Assembly: GCF_000025625.1 (NCBI RefSeq)
Contig: NC_013922.1
Coordinates: 744,001-808,000, forward strand
DNA: 64,000 bases
Direction of reading: 5' to 3'
Source of the DNA: Natrialba magadii ATCC 43099
GTDB lineage: Archaea; Halobacteriota; Halobacteria; Halobacteriales; Natrialbaceae
A program made the translations under genes and the position numbers. Of this stretch, positions 7,415 through 15,766 are shown one piece after another (the first letter of the stretch is position 1; the number at the start of each line of letters is the position of its first letter). A model generated the notes under the pieces. That model made no database searches and was not told the origin of the DNA. It worked only from the letters and a program-made list of their open reading frames with translations.

Positions 7415-8785
7415 TTAGAAGTCCGTCTTGTTACTCGCTTCCCACTCGTCATCATCCTCATCCCGGCCACCGAGCCAGCCCGGTAGGCGATCTGTAACGG
7501 AGTCACCCCACTCGTCTAGCCAATCGGGGGTGACTTGCTCAGCAGTCTGGCTGACGGCAGAGCTCGTGTCCAGCATCCCTTTGGTGGCAGCCCCAGCCAG
7601 CGCCGCGCCGGCAATCGCCCCCAGCGGGCCTGCCAGCCCTAACGCGGCAATCCCCGCGCCAGTCGCCAACCCGGCCCCACTCGAGAGGGCGTCCTTCCCG
7701 GCTTCGGTGACCATCTGTCGTTTGGTCGAGGCGGGCCGGATCTGTTCGGAGACGTACTCGCCGAGCGTAGATACTTGGTTCTCGAGATTTTCGACGCGTT
7801 CTTCAATATTGCCCTCAGTGGCCCCCATCTGGGCGTAGCTGTCGGCTTTGTCCTCCTGAGCTGCTTTCTGTGCGTCATGGTTGACCTTCGCGAAACTTGC
7901 CACAGTACTGCCGATATCGGCGATGGGCCCCGTAAATCGCTGGACGTGGATTTCGGTGTCGGCCATCTCACCCTCGAGACCGGCCTCCCAGCCGCGCATG
8001 ACCTGGCCGGCGATCTCGTCGGCCTCGCGTTCGGCGGCCGGATCGGGGTCGACCTCCATCTCGACTTCGGTTTTGGGCATCATCGAGATGGGAGCGTCGG
8101 GTTGCTGCAGCGTGTGGACGACCTCGTGAGCGATGAGATGCTGCCCCTCTGGTGAGGACGGATCGTACTCGCCCGGACCGAACGCGATGTGGTTGCCGAC
8201 CGCGAACGCGCGGGCGTTGACCTCTTCGCAGGCCTGCTGGGCCGTCGGTCCCGTGTGAATCTGGACGTGATCTAACGAGGCGTCTAATCGCCCCTCGAGG
8301 CCGGCTTTGACCTCGCCCTCGAGTTGCTGGCCGGGTTCGGAGACGACCGCTCGCACTGAATCGGGGACGCTGGCCTCGCCTGCGGGTTCGTGATCACGGT
8401 GGGCAGCTTTGTTGCGATGCAGCGAGGCTTCGGTTTGCTGTTCGATATCGTGGGGAACTTCGGACGGCCGGTCCTGCTGGCGCTCGCGGAAAGCCGCCAT
8501 CTCGCTGGGTGTGCCCATTGCCTCGGTGGGCATCCCTTCGGTAGCCCACTGGTGGGTGTCGGCGTGGCCGTACTCTTTGGCCGCGCGCTGTAACGTTGCT
8601 CGCTGGGACTTGGTTGGGTCGACCTCGAGGGCGTCGACTGGCGCGGACGAGTGATCCCTCGCAGCGGCTGTCTGGGGCGCGGCAGGGGAGCCGGTGGAAT
8701 CGGTGGCGTCTCGCCACGCAGTCGCCGAATCGCGGCTCTCGGCCGTCGACTCGTCGGCGTTCGCTCTGGCGGATCGAAATGCCAT
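7415..8785 (-). CDS. DUF4157 putative eCIS cargo protein, full-length HEVVH type
   Basis: 456 residues and the first gene of the minus-strand cargo operon. The N-terminal ~130 residues are polar. DUF4157 spans about 145-285, with IHTGPTAQQ, GPGEYDPSSPEGQHL and HEVVH at 220-224, and EREAD near 252-256. The tail has a coiled-coil-like segment (EGNIEERVENLENQVSTLGEYV), then a long glycine/alanine-rich hydrophobic region (about 365-405), then TPDWLDEWGDSVTDRLPGWLGG and an acidic end. The hydrophobic glycine-rich segment resembles membrane-active peptides, which is suggestive only. A TATA element about 30 nt upstream suggests leaderless transcription. Confidence 0.87.
   Translation of the reverse strand: MAFRSARANADESTAESRDSATAWRDATDSTGSPAAPQTAAARDHSSAPVDALEVDPTKSQRATLQRAAKEYGHADTHQWATEGMPTEAMGTPSEMAAFRERQQDRPSEVPHDIEQQTEASLHRNKAAHRDHEPAGEASVPDSVRAVVSEPGQQLEGEVKAGLEGRLDASLDHVQIHTGPTAQQACEEVNARAFAVGNHIAFGPGEYDPSSPEGQHLIAHEVVHTLQQPDAPISMMPKTEVEMEVDPDPAAEREADEIAGQVMRGWEAGLEGEMADTEIHVQRFTGPIADIGSTVASFAKVNHDAQKAAQEDKADSYAQMGATEGNIEERVENLENQVSTLGEYVSEQIRPASTKRQMVTEAGKDALSSGAGLATGAGIAALGLAGPLGAIAGAALAGAATKGMLDTSSAVSQTAEQVTPDWLDEWGDSVTDRLPGWLGGRDEDDDEWEASNKTDF
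7454..8146. repeat. Segmental duplication, block 2 copy B (partner of 3280-3972)
   Basis: Second copy of block 2, inside the intact HEVVH-type DUF4157 gene. Between blocks 1 and 2 the two copies diverge over roughly 230-250 bp, which is the variable N-terminus of the partner gene. Confidence 0.8.
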
Positions 8786-8812
8786 CTTACTTTCTCGTTC
8801 GTCTCATTCTGC

Positions 8813-8818
8813 TATAAA
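8813..8818 (-). promoter_or_regulatory. TATA element of the cargo operon
   Basis: TTTATA on the minus strand, centred about 30 nt before the start codon at 8785, the spacing expected for a leaderless haloarchaeal transcript of the DUF4157/partner operon. Confidence 0.5.
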
Positions 8819-8863
8819 TGTTGGTATCTAAGCAGTTGGCTCAAAATACTAGTCGCCTCTCCC

Positions 8864-8875
8864 AAAATATATTTT
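8864..8875 (+). promoter_or_regulatory. TATA-like palindrome upstream of the eCIS ATPase gene
   Basis: AAAATATATTTT, a perfect 12-bp palindrome centred about 34 nt before the GTG start at 8904. It is a likely TATA element for the plus-strand ATPase/DUF4255 pair, back to back with the cargo promoter within a 118-bp divergent region. The symmetry could also serve a regulator. Confidence 0.45.
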
Positions 8876-8903
8876 GTATTGGTGGGTAACAGGATAGATA
8901 CTG

Positions 8904-11081
8904 GTGCCCTACTACGACACACTCGAGCATCTCCTCGAAGAATGCGAGCTTGCGAACGCGCGTCTGGAGGCGTTTCACGAGCGTGCCACGTCACGGTTCG
9001 CTCGGGACGGGCTATCGATGGACGAAGCCGACGGGGTCGGCGAGCCGGTCGCGTCGGCCGCTACTTTCGAGTACGCACTTCCAGAACGAGACCGTGATCG
9101 GTTTCGGGAGCGACGAGACCGTATCGAGCGCAAGTGTAACGCAGCCCACGAACAGGGTGTCGAACTTCGCCTTCGGAACCTCGTCGACACGTTCGACCTG
9201 CAGCCACCGCATCGTGATGTGCTGGTCGTGGCGCTGTTGCCCGACCTCGACCCCGGCGTCACCGATTCAATGACCGGCCTGACCGATGAACGGTCTACTA
9301 CGCGTCCGACGGTCGGTCTCTGTGCCGACCTGTTTGCCGACTCGCCCGCGGCGTTTGCCAGCGCTGTCAGGCTGCTCTTCGATGAATCACCGCTTGTCGA
9401 AGCCACCCTCGTCACGCTCGAACGTCCCGACGACCCGTCGGCGTCAATACTCGATGCGGTCGTCGCCGTCAAGGACCGAATTCGGTCGTACCTGCTGGGC
9501 AGCGACGGCGTCGATTCGGCACTACAGACACACCTCGAGCGCGAGACCCGAATCCGGGACCAGCCACTGACGATCGCAGACGCAGACGCGTCCCTCGAGG
9601 ACCTGCTGATAGCCCCGGAGTGTCGGGCGGATCTGGAGGCCCTGCCCGATCCCGATGGCCGGGGACGGCGCGTCTACGTCCATGGCCCGGAGGGAGCCGG
9701 AATGCACCGTGCTGTGGAAGCCGTCTGTGAGAGCGACCGGCTGCTTCGGGCCGACCTGCGGGCGGTCCTCGCAGCCGACGCCCTCGATGCGGTCGTCCGC
9801 GAGGCGCGACTGCTCGGCCTGCCGCTCGTCCTCCACCACGCCGACCAGGCTGCTGCCGACGCGGATCAATCACTCGAGGCGATCGTCCATCGCGTCGGCG
9901 ACCTCGAGACCGACCTCTACGTCGTCGGCCGAGAGTCGTGGACGCCGTCGAACCGGCGGGACCGAACGCTGGACGCGATCCAGTCGTTTTCGCGACCGAC
10001 TATCGCACAGCGACGGGAATTCTGGGCGGACCGGGCTGACCAGTTCGCGGCGGATATCGATCCGGAACGGCTGGCGAGCACGTTCGATCTGACCCAGGGA
10101 CAGCTGGAGGCGGCGCTGACGACAGCTCGAACGCTGGCTGCCGACGGCGGGCCGACCGTCGACGACATACGCGCCGGCTGTCGCGCCCAGTCCTCCGACG
10201 CACTCGAGGACCTGGCACAGCACGTCGAGCCCGACCTGTCGTGGGACGACATCAAACTCGGCGACGAGACGAGACGCCAACTCGAGACCCTCGAGGCCCA
10301 CGTCACGAACCGTGGGCGTATCTACGACGACTGGGGGTTTCGCGACCGCGACAAGAACGCGGGCGTGGTCGCCCTGTTCAAGGGACTGCCGGGGACCGGG
10401 AAGACGATGGCCGCCGAGGTGCTGGCAAAGGAAGTCGGGATGGATGTCTACAAGATCGACCTCTCGTCGGTCGTCTCGAAGTACATCGGCGAAACCGAGG
10501 AGAATCTCGAGGAGATCTTCCAGGCAGCCGAGCAGTCGAACGCGATCCTGCTGTTTGACGAGGCCGACTCCATCTTCGGCGACCGGGCGGAAGTTTCCGA
10601 CGCGACCGACCGGTACGCGAACGTCGAAGTGAACTACCTGCTCCAGCGGATCGAACACTACGACGGCATCATCGTGTTGACGACCAACTACGCACAGAAC
10701 ATCGATACCGCCTTTTCCCGGCGTATCACGCATACGATCCGCTTCGAGAAACCCGACGCAGCGACACGACGGGCGATCTGGGAGTCGATTTTCCCACCGT
10801 CGATGCCCGTCGAGAACATCGACACCGAGTGGCTCGCCGACTTCGAGTACAGCGGCGGGACGATCGACAAACTCGCGAAACACATCGCGATCTACGCTGC
10901 CGAGGCCGACGCCGAGACGATCACGATGCGACACGTCGTCGAAGCGCTCGAACAGTACAAACGAGATCGGAACAGTCGTATTCAGGATCGTGACTTCGAA
11001 CCGTATCTCGAGTATCTCCAGGGACCGACCGAACGAGAACAACAGCAACAACGCCACCGGATTCGCCACGATGAGAACTGA
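8904..11081 (+). CDS. eCIS AAA+ ATPase (Afp15-like)
   Basis: 725 residues from a GTG start. The C-terminal AAA+ module has Walker A GLPGTGKT (494-501), Walker B ILLFDEAD (about 548-555) and the sensor segment VLTTNYAQN. A second P-loop-like region lies at about 257-270 (VYVHGPEGAGM) but lacks the catalytic lysine, so the first AAA module is degenerate. Such ATPases occur in eCIS loci of the Afp/PVC type and are thought to act in particle assembly or cargo handling. The gene is followed 30 nt later by the DUF4255 gene, the usual neighbour. Confidence 0.9.
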   Translation: MPYYDTLEHLLEECELANARLEAFHERATSRFARDGLSMDEADGVGEPVASAATFEYALPERDRDRFRERRDRIERKCNAAHEQGVELRLRNLVDTFDLQPPHRDVLVVALLPDLDPGVTDSMTGLTDERSTTRPTVGLCADLFADSPAAFASAVRLLFDESPLVEATLVTLERPDDPSASILDAVVAVKDRIRSYLLGSDGVDSALQTHLERETRIRDQPLTIADADASLEDLLIAPECRADLEALPDPDGRGRRVYVHGPEGAGMHRAVEAVCESDRLLRADLRAVLAADALDAVVREARLLGLPLVLHHADQAAADADQSLEAIVHRVGDLETDLYVVGRESWTPSNRRDRTLDAIQSFSRPTIAQRREFWADRADQFAADIDPERLASTFDLTQGQLEAALTTARTLAADGGPTVDDIRAGCRAQSSDALEDLAQHVEPDLSWDDIKLGDETRRQLETLEAHVTNRGRIYDDWGFRDRDKNAGVVALFKGLPGTGKTMAAEVLAKEVGMDVYKIDLSSVVSKYIGETEENLEEIFQAAEQSNAILLFDEADSIFGDRAEVSDATDRYANVEVNYLLQRIEHYDGIIVLTTNYAQNIDTAFSRRITHTIRFEKPDAATRRAIWESIFPPSMPVENIDTEWLADFEYSGGTIDKLAKHIAIYAAEADAETITMRHVVEALEQYKRDRNSRIQDRDFEPYLEYLQGPTEREQQQQRHRIRHDEN

Positions 11082-11111
11082 CAAGCGCCATCACCGACAA
11101 TACCCGAACCG

Positions 11112-11771
11112 ATGACGTACAGCGCCATAGCCGACGTGACGACGGCGATCGTCGAACTTTTGCGGGAGCACGCGGCGGAAGCGGCAACGCCACTCGATCC
11201 GTCCGGGATCGAAGCAGTTGCTCCTGATGCGGTCGATTCGCTCTCCGGGCTCGAACTCGCAGTGTATCCGTACCGGATTGCGACGGACAATCGGGCCGGA
11301 ACGGCGGTCAAGCAAGTGACCGGCACGACCCGCTCCGATCCGCCGCTGACGCTTTCGGTGCGGTATCTACTGATCGCCTATACTGATCACGATGAGACGC
11401 GAGCGGAGAGTGGTGACGGACGATCGGGACCTCTCGAGCGGGGGACGAGTCTGGGTGCTGCGTTGCAAATTCTTCACGACAACCAGCAGCTCGATCCGAA
11501 CGACTCGCCGGCGGCGCTGTATCAGAACGAGTCGCTCACGATAACGTTCGTCGACGAACCACTCGACGAGATGCTATCGCTGTGGGCTCAGTTCGAGGGT
11601 GCGAGCTATCGCCCGACCGCCGCCATCGAGGTTGCGCCGGTCGTGATCCAATCGTTGAACGAGGAAGAGTTCACGCGTGTCGATGAACGGGAAACTCGCG
11701 TCGGGCGTCACACAGACGGAGCCGATACCGATGAGACGCCGGATCGTCTCGACATACCTGGTAACTCGTAG
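11112..11771 (+). CDS. DUF4255 tube-terminator protein (Afp16/Pvc16-like)
   Basis: 219 residues. The N-terminus (MTYSAIADVTTAIVELL), the central LYPYRI-type strand and the LRYLLIAYTDHDE segment fit DUF4255, found in the proteins that cap the tail tube and sheath in eCIS and related tails. The C-terminal third (after VAPVVIQSLNEEE) is acidic and probably disordered. It follows the ATPase and converges on the tube gene. Confidence 0.85.
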   Translation: MTYSAIADVTTAIVELLREHAAEAATPLDPSGIEAVAPDAVDSLSGLELAVYPYRIATDNRAGTAVKQVTGTTRSDPPLTLSVRYLLIAYTDHDETRAESGDGRSGPLERGTSLGAALQILHDNQQLDPNDSPAALYQNESLTITFVDEPLDEMLSLWAQFEGASYRPTAAIEVAPVVIQSLNEEEFTRVDERETRVGRHTDGADTDETPDRLDIPGNS

Positions 11772-11784
11772 CAGGCGACGAGTT
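11763..11784 (+). terminator. Possible terminator hairpin between convergent eCIS genes
   Basis: AACTCGT (11763-11769) is the exact reverse complement of ACGAGTT (11778-11784), with an 8-nt loop. It overlaps the stop codon of the DUF4255 gene and lies in the 37-bp gap between convergent genes. No U-tract follows, so a terminator role is tentative. Confidence 0.35.
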
Positions 11785-11808
11785 GTGCTGATTCGATATC
11801 TGGTGTGA

Positions 11809-12261
11809 CTATTCCGGGAGTCCCGACACCGTTTCGAACCGCTGATAGGTCAACTCGATCGATTCGAACGCCATCCGGTTTTTCGCACCGATGAGGTCGG
11901 GCCCCTGCCATCGGGTCGGATAGGCACCGGTAAACTCCCAGCCCCAGACGCTCTGTCCCTGGAAATCCTCCTGCAGTTTGATGACGACGTCTTTCCGCGT
12001 CACGGTACCGCTCATCACCTCCTCGATCCACTGCCAGAACGTCGCATCTTCGGTCATCCCGCGTTCCATCACGAGATTCGCGTGCGAAAACGTCCCCGGC
12101 AGCGAGTGGACGTGGTCGTTGACGCCGCCTTCTCGGTACTGGACGGTCTCCAGTTGCATCGTGATGCCGGAGATCTCCGAGAAGCCGGCGACCGGTTCGC
12201 CGTCGACCTGTACTTCGAAATTGAACTGTGTGTATGGGTCGCTCTGATCTGTGTACGTCAT
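11809..12261 (-). CDS. eCIS tail tube protein 1 (T4 gp19-like)
   Basis: 150 residues, the normal size for the family. Typical pattern: a FNFEVQVDGEPVAGFSEISGI start, the QYREGGVNDHVHSLPG loop, LVMERGMTEDATFWQWIEEV, and a WEFTGAYPTRWQGPDL finish. These proteins stack into the inner tube that carries cargo. It is the last gene of the sheath operon. The other tube gene (13231-13683) is more diverged, so this one is probably the main tube or the first ring; which is which cannot be told from sequence alone. Confidence 0.92.
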   Translation of the reverse strand: MTYTDQSDPYTQFNFEVQVDGEPVAGFSEISGITMQLETVQYREGGVNDHVHSLPGTFSHANLVMERGMTEDATFWQWIEEVMSGTVTRKDVVIKLQEDFQGQSVWGWEFTGAYPTRWQGPDLIGAKNRMAFESIELTYQRFETVSGLPE

Positions 12262-12300
12262 AGTATGTGATTCTGTGAGCGTGAGAGGAGTGAAAGCGGG

Positions 12301-12558
12301 CTAGAGGTCCTCCAGGGAGTTCCGGAGGATGGTCCCCTCGCCGTCGTCCCCCAGGATGCTTCCGGAGTGGCTCTCCTCAAACTGCGGTGACGGAGAGTGG
12401 CCGTCGTTCATCCGTTCGTTGATCTTGCTGATCTCTTCACACCACCGGTGTCGCTCCCAGTGTGGGAGCGTGAGTACCTCGTCGTGGCTCCAGCCGAAGT
12501 GATAGGCGACGAACGCGACCTCTTTGTAGAGCGTCTCCCGATCGTACAGCTGTATCAC
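12301..12558 (-). CDS. Small DUF6760-type eCIS protein
   Basis: 85 residues. The N-terminal half (LYKEVAFVAYHFGWSHDEVLTLPHWERHRWCEEISKI, quoted in part) is a compact helical module like short tail-assembly proteins encoded near tube genes in many contractile tails. The C-terminal half is polar. The start overlaps the stop of the 176-residue gene upstream (12555-12558, ATGA). Likely an assembly factor rather than a structural component. Confidence 0.75.
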   Translation of the reverse strand: MIQLYDRETLYKEVAFVAYHFGWSHDEVLTLPHWERHRWCEEISKINERMNDGHSPSPQFEESHSGSILGDDGEGTILRNSLEDL

Positions 12559-13085
12559 TCGGTCGGATTTCCCGACGCCAGCTCACCCGTCTCGCCGTCC
12601 CCGTCGTCCGTGTCGTCCGTGTCGTCGACGGTCGGCGCTTCGAACTCCATCTCAACGTCGTCACCGGCTGGTGCAGCCGGCGACTCGACTGCCGACTCCT
12701 CCGCTGACATGTGGGGTCTGCCGGTCAGCACGTCGGCCTCGAACTCGTGTCCACACTCCGGACAACCGGTCGCGACGGTGTTTCGGCCGCGGTTGTTGAC
12801 CCGTTCGTACATCGCCTGAAGATGCTCCAGATCGGTGACGAACAGGTTCTCGATGACGCTCCGGTCGACCGTCTCGAGCGTGCCGAGTTCCGTCACGACT
12901 CTCGCGAGTAGTGTGATCGTCAGGTACGATTGATTCGACTGTACCTTCGGATCCTGAAGCGGTTGGATCTCATCGGCGGCCGTCGCAAGCCGCATTCGAC
13001 CCTCTTTGTGCAGCGTCCCGTCGTCGTCAACGTACCCTCGAGGGAGAGTGAACTCGAATTCGGTCTGGAGTGGTTGCTCGCTCAT
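12555..13085 (-). CDS. eCIS tail-assembly chaperone-like protein
   Basis: 176 residues. The first ~110 residues resemble the contractile-tail assembly proteins encoded between tube and baseplate genes (FTLPRGYVDDDGTLHKEG, DPKVQSNQSYLTITLLARVVTELG). A CPECGHEF motif near 115-122 offers one CxxC pair, possibly half of a metal site. The remaining ~50 residues are almost entirely acidic and disordered. The start overlaps the stop of the 50-residue gene upstream. Confidence 0.75.
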   Translation of the reverse strand: MSEQPLQTEFEFTLPRGYVDDDGTLHKEGRMRLATAADEIQPLQDPKVQSNQSYLTITLLARVVTELGTLETVDRSVIENLFVTDLEHLQAMYERVNNRGRNTVATGCPECGHEFEADVLTGRPHMSAEESAVESPAAPAGDDVEMEFEAPTVDDTDDTDDGDGETGELASGNPTE

Positions 13086-13234
13086 TCGTATCGGATGTGC
13101 GTGATTGTGATGTTGCTGACGTGTGAGCTGGCGCTGCCGGTGTGAAGATACCCCTCACTGTCGATGCGACACTCGTCACCGTACCAGGTGTGATCGAGGG
13201 AGTATCCGTGTCCGGACAGCGGTTGCTTCGTCAT
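13082..13234 (-). CDS. 50-residue eCIS micro-gene between tube and chaperone genes
   Basis: An open frame of 50 codons plus stop, with both ends in ATGA overlaps: its ATG (13234) overlaps the tube 2 stop (13231-13233) and its TGA overlaps the next gene's ATG at 13085. The product is rich in His, Tyr, Ser and Gly (begins MTKQPLSGHGYSLDHTWYGD, with one Cys near 22) and has no hydrophobic segment. I do not recognise it. The double overlap is strong evidence for translation; a role in tube assembly is inferred from position only. Confidence 0.7.
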   Translation of the reverse strand: MTKQPLSGHGYSLDHTWYGDECRIDSEGYLHTGSASSHVSNITITHIRYE

Positions 13235-13683
13235 TGGTTCTTGCGCTCCATCTCTTCGAACTCGACAGTGAACGTCTCGATCGCCAGTGCCTCGGCACCG
13301 CCGTTTGCTTGTGCGTTCAGCGTCGGTGGCTCGTACTCGCGGATCCAGGCTTCGGAGAACTCGTACCGGATCGCGTTATTGCCCGACTGGTCCATGATTA
13401 CCACCGCGATGTCTTTTCTCGCTTCGTCCGCGTTGCCCTCTTCGACGGCCTTCAGCCAGTCGTTGAGGGCACCGTTGTCTTCGTCGGCACCGCGGGCGAG
13501 GACGAGCGGCGAGTAGTGGACGTCACCGAACATCTTACGGGTGTGTTTCGAGTCGTCACCCTCGCGGTAATCGTACTCCTCGGTTTCCTTCTTTGGCAGT
13601 TTGACTTCGAGGAAACCGGGAACTTCAGCGCCGTCGAGCTCAACTTTGAATTCCGTGCTTGGTAGGGGTCCGTGTTCTGGCAT
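13231..13683 (-). CDS. eCIS tail tube protein 2 (T4 gp19-like)
   Basis: 150 residues, same fold family as the tube protein at 11809-12261 but with a different loop (EEYDYREGDDSKHTRKMFG) and more negative charge. Key positions: FKVELDGAEVPGFLEV near the start, YSPLVLARGADEDNGALNDWLKAV in the middle, YEFSEAWIREYEPPTLNA towards the end. eCIS particles commonly carry a minor tube protein adapting the tube to the baseplate, and this could be either form. It lies 48 nt downstream of the sheath gene. Confidence 0.9.
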   Translation of the reverse strand: MPEHGPLPSTEFKVELDGAEVPGFLEVKLPKKETEEYDYREGDDSKHTRKMFGDVHYSPLVLARGADEDNGALNDWLKAVEEGNADEARKDIAVVIMDQSGNNAIRYEFSEAWIREYEPPTLNAQANGGAEALAIETFTVEFEEMERKNQ

Positions 13684-13731
13684 AGGTGTTGTGTGTTATG
13701 GTCGTCTGGGTGTGGTTCTACAACGATACGA

Positions 13732-15489
13732 TCAGGCGGTTTCGGTGTCCTGTGCGATTCGGAACACGACGAACTCCGCCGGTTTGACTGGTGCAATACC
13801 GATTTCGACGATCAACCGACCGTTGTCGATGTCGTCCTGGGTCATCGTCTCCTCGCCACAGCGGACGAAAAACGCCTCGTCAGCGGTCGATCCCTGTAGA
13901 CCACCTTCTCGCCAGACCGTTTTGAGGAACTTCTCGGTAGACTGGCGGATACGAGCCCACAGATCTTCGTCGTTCGGTTCGAACACCGCCCACTGCGTTC
14001 CCTCTTCGAGCGACTGCTCGATGTAGAGAAACAGGCGGCGAACGTTGATATACTTCCATTCCGGATCGCTGGAACAGGTGCGAGCACCCCAGACGCGGAT
14101 GCCACGCCCCTGAAAGCTCCGGATACAGTTGACGCCTTTCGGGTTGAGGACATCCTGTTCTCCCTTCGTGATGTCACGTTGCAAGCCGACAATTCCCCGT
14201 AGCGGTTCGTTCGCAGGGGCCTTGTGTACGCCGTGGTCGACGTCGCTTCGGGAATAGATCCCCGCGATGTGGCCGCCCGGCGGAGCCAGCTTTTCACGAT
14301 TGGTAACCGGATCGAGAACCGAGAGCCAGGGGTAGTAGTACCCCGCGTAGGAGGAGTCTACTGGCGTCTCCATTTCTGACACCGGGCCGGGATTTTGCGG
14401 AGACTGCAGGATAGCGAACCGGTCACCCATGTTTTCACAGTGAGCAACGATGGCGTCGGTTAGTCCCTGCACGTCGTTTTCGTCCGGAGCGCAGACGATG
14501 GAAATCTCGTCGATCGCTTCGAACGCTGCCAGACCGGTTCGGAGGTCGGGTTTATTGACACCTTCGTAGTCGTTGAGTGTCACTTCACCGTCGGAGTCGG
14601 ATTCGGATTCGGACTCGAATCCGGACTCCGGTTCTGCCTGCTCGGGTAGTTCGGTAACGACTTCCATGTCGACCTCGCGCTCCCCGTCTCGAATCTGTTC
14701 GAGTGTATCGATGAATTCATCCGACGATGGATCTGCATCGATGTCGACGGGTTCGGCGAGTGCTTCCAGTTCGTCTTCGTCGAGTTCGTCCAAATCTTCC
14801 GGAATGTGCAGCACGTCCTCGTGGTCAACTGCCACGGTACCACCATCAGTGCGGATTTCGTGGTCATCTCGGCTCAACCAGACGAGTCCGTTTTTCGGTC
14901 GGCCATCGTCGAGATACTCGATGTTGACTAACACAGAACTCGCCAGTTGTTTTTCGTGGAACTGACTGGATTTCGGATCCGTCGACAGTCCGTCAAACAC
15001 CTCCTCGACGTCCGGTGAAGGTTCGGGCCGATTACCGTCGGGATCCATCACTTCCGTTCGGTCGCACGACCAGTATCGGACGATTATATCGAACTGGTCC
15101 GGATGTTGGCCGTCACGAACAATCACGGCGACGTTCGACCCCCAGTCGCCCGGACCGTTCGCCTCGAGTTCGACGACACCGTTTTTGTCGTCGTCGATCA
15201 ACGTTCTCGTCGCGACGTCGTTGGGATCGGCTGCAGTAACTCGAGCGACGTAGCAGCGACTCCCTCCGTTTTTGAAGAAGCCGTTGACTGAGACGTCTAG
15301 GTTCGACTCTTTGGGACTCGATCCATAGATGCGTTCGAATTCGTTGTAGCTCGTGATGAGCTGTGGTTCGACCGGTCCACGAACCGTCTGTCCCAGAAAT
15401 CCTGCAGTACTAGTACTTACACCTTCGACTGATTTGCTTCCGGTGCTTTGTTCTTCGACGTAAACTCCGGGTGCTTGATACTCTGGCAT
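13732..15489 (-). CDS. eCIS tail sheath protein
   Basis: 585 residues. The N-terminus (PEYQAPGVYVEEQSTGSKSVEGVSTSTAGF, quoted in part) is the sheath signature, and the C-terminal domain includes NPKGVNCIRSFQGRGIRVWGART and NDEDLWARIRQSTEKFL. Between residues 209 and 302 is an unusually acidic insertion (LDELDEDELEALAEPVDI, then a Glu/Ser/Asp-rich run), probably a surface domain adapted to high salt. Only one sheath gene is present, unlike Afp with three. An SD-like AGAGGAT is at 15494-15500. Confidence 0.95.
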   Translation of the reverse strand: MPEYQAPGVYVEEQSTGSKSVEGVSTSTAGFLGQTVRGPVEPQLITSYNEFERIYGSSPKESNLDVSVNGFFKNGGSRCYVARVTAADPNDVATRTLIDDDKNGVVELEANGPGDWGSNVAVIVRDGQHPDQFDIIVRYWSCDRTEVMDPDGNRPEPSPDVEEVFDGLSTDPKSSQFHEKQLASSVLVNIEYLDDGRPKNGLVWLSRDDHEIRTDGGTVAVDHEDVLHIPEDLDELDEDELEALAEPVDIDADPSSDEFIDTLEQIRDGEREVDMEVVTELPEQAEPESGFESESESDSDGEVTLNDYEGVNKPDLRTGLAAFEAIDEISIVCAPDENDVQGLTDAIVAHCENMGDRFAILQSPQNPGPVSEMETPVDSSYAGYYYPWLSVLDPVTNREKLAPPGGHIAGIYSRSDVDHGVHKAPANEPLRGIVGLQRDITKGEQDVLNPKGVNCIRSFQGRGIRVWGARTCSSDPEWKYINVRRLFLYIEQSLEEGTQWAVFEPNDEDLWARIRQSTEKFLKTVWREGGLQGSTADEAFFVRCGEETMTQDDIDNGRLIVEIGIAPVKPAEFVVFRIAQDTETA

Positions 15490-15766
15490 TTATATCCTCT
15501 TCGAGACGTGCTACGTTACATTAGTAGAACATTATATTAATATATTTTACGGTACGTACAACAGGATAACACATTACAGATCATGAATGTGTTGGAAATA
15601 TATAATGAAAATCAATCATCGCGACCGGGAGAGGTGAGGTTTCGGGAGTAGCTGTGGTCGTTCGTTTGACGTGGGAGGGATGAACTCATACGAACGTCGT
15701 AGCGTGTTATCGGTGATCGGCCGGATGAGACCGGAAATATCCGATAAAGAACGCCAACAGACTGCA
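15490..15766. other. 277-bp intergenic region between sheath gene and accessory gene
   Basis: The half next to the sheath gene is AT-rich and holds the promoter described separately. The remainder shows no convincing gene, repeat or RNA. Confidence 0.6.
15494..15544 (-). promoter_or_regulatory. Promoter and ribosome-binding site of the sheath operon
   Basis: An AT-rich palindrome TATATTAATATA (15533-15544) lies about 45-55 nt before the sheath start, followed by an SD-like AGAGGAT (15494-15500). The sheath operon thus seems to have a short leader with a real ribosome-binding site, unlike the leaderless cargo operon. Confidence 0.5.

Noticed and set aside
9870-11084. 404-codon minus-strand ORF opposite the eCIS ATPase
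   Set aside because: The plus strand encodes a clear AAA+ ATPase with intact Walker motifs; the antisense frame has no recognisable motif.
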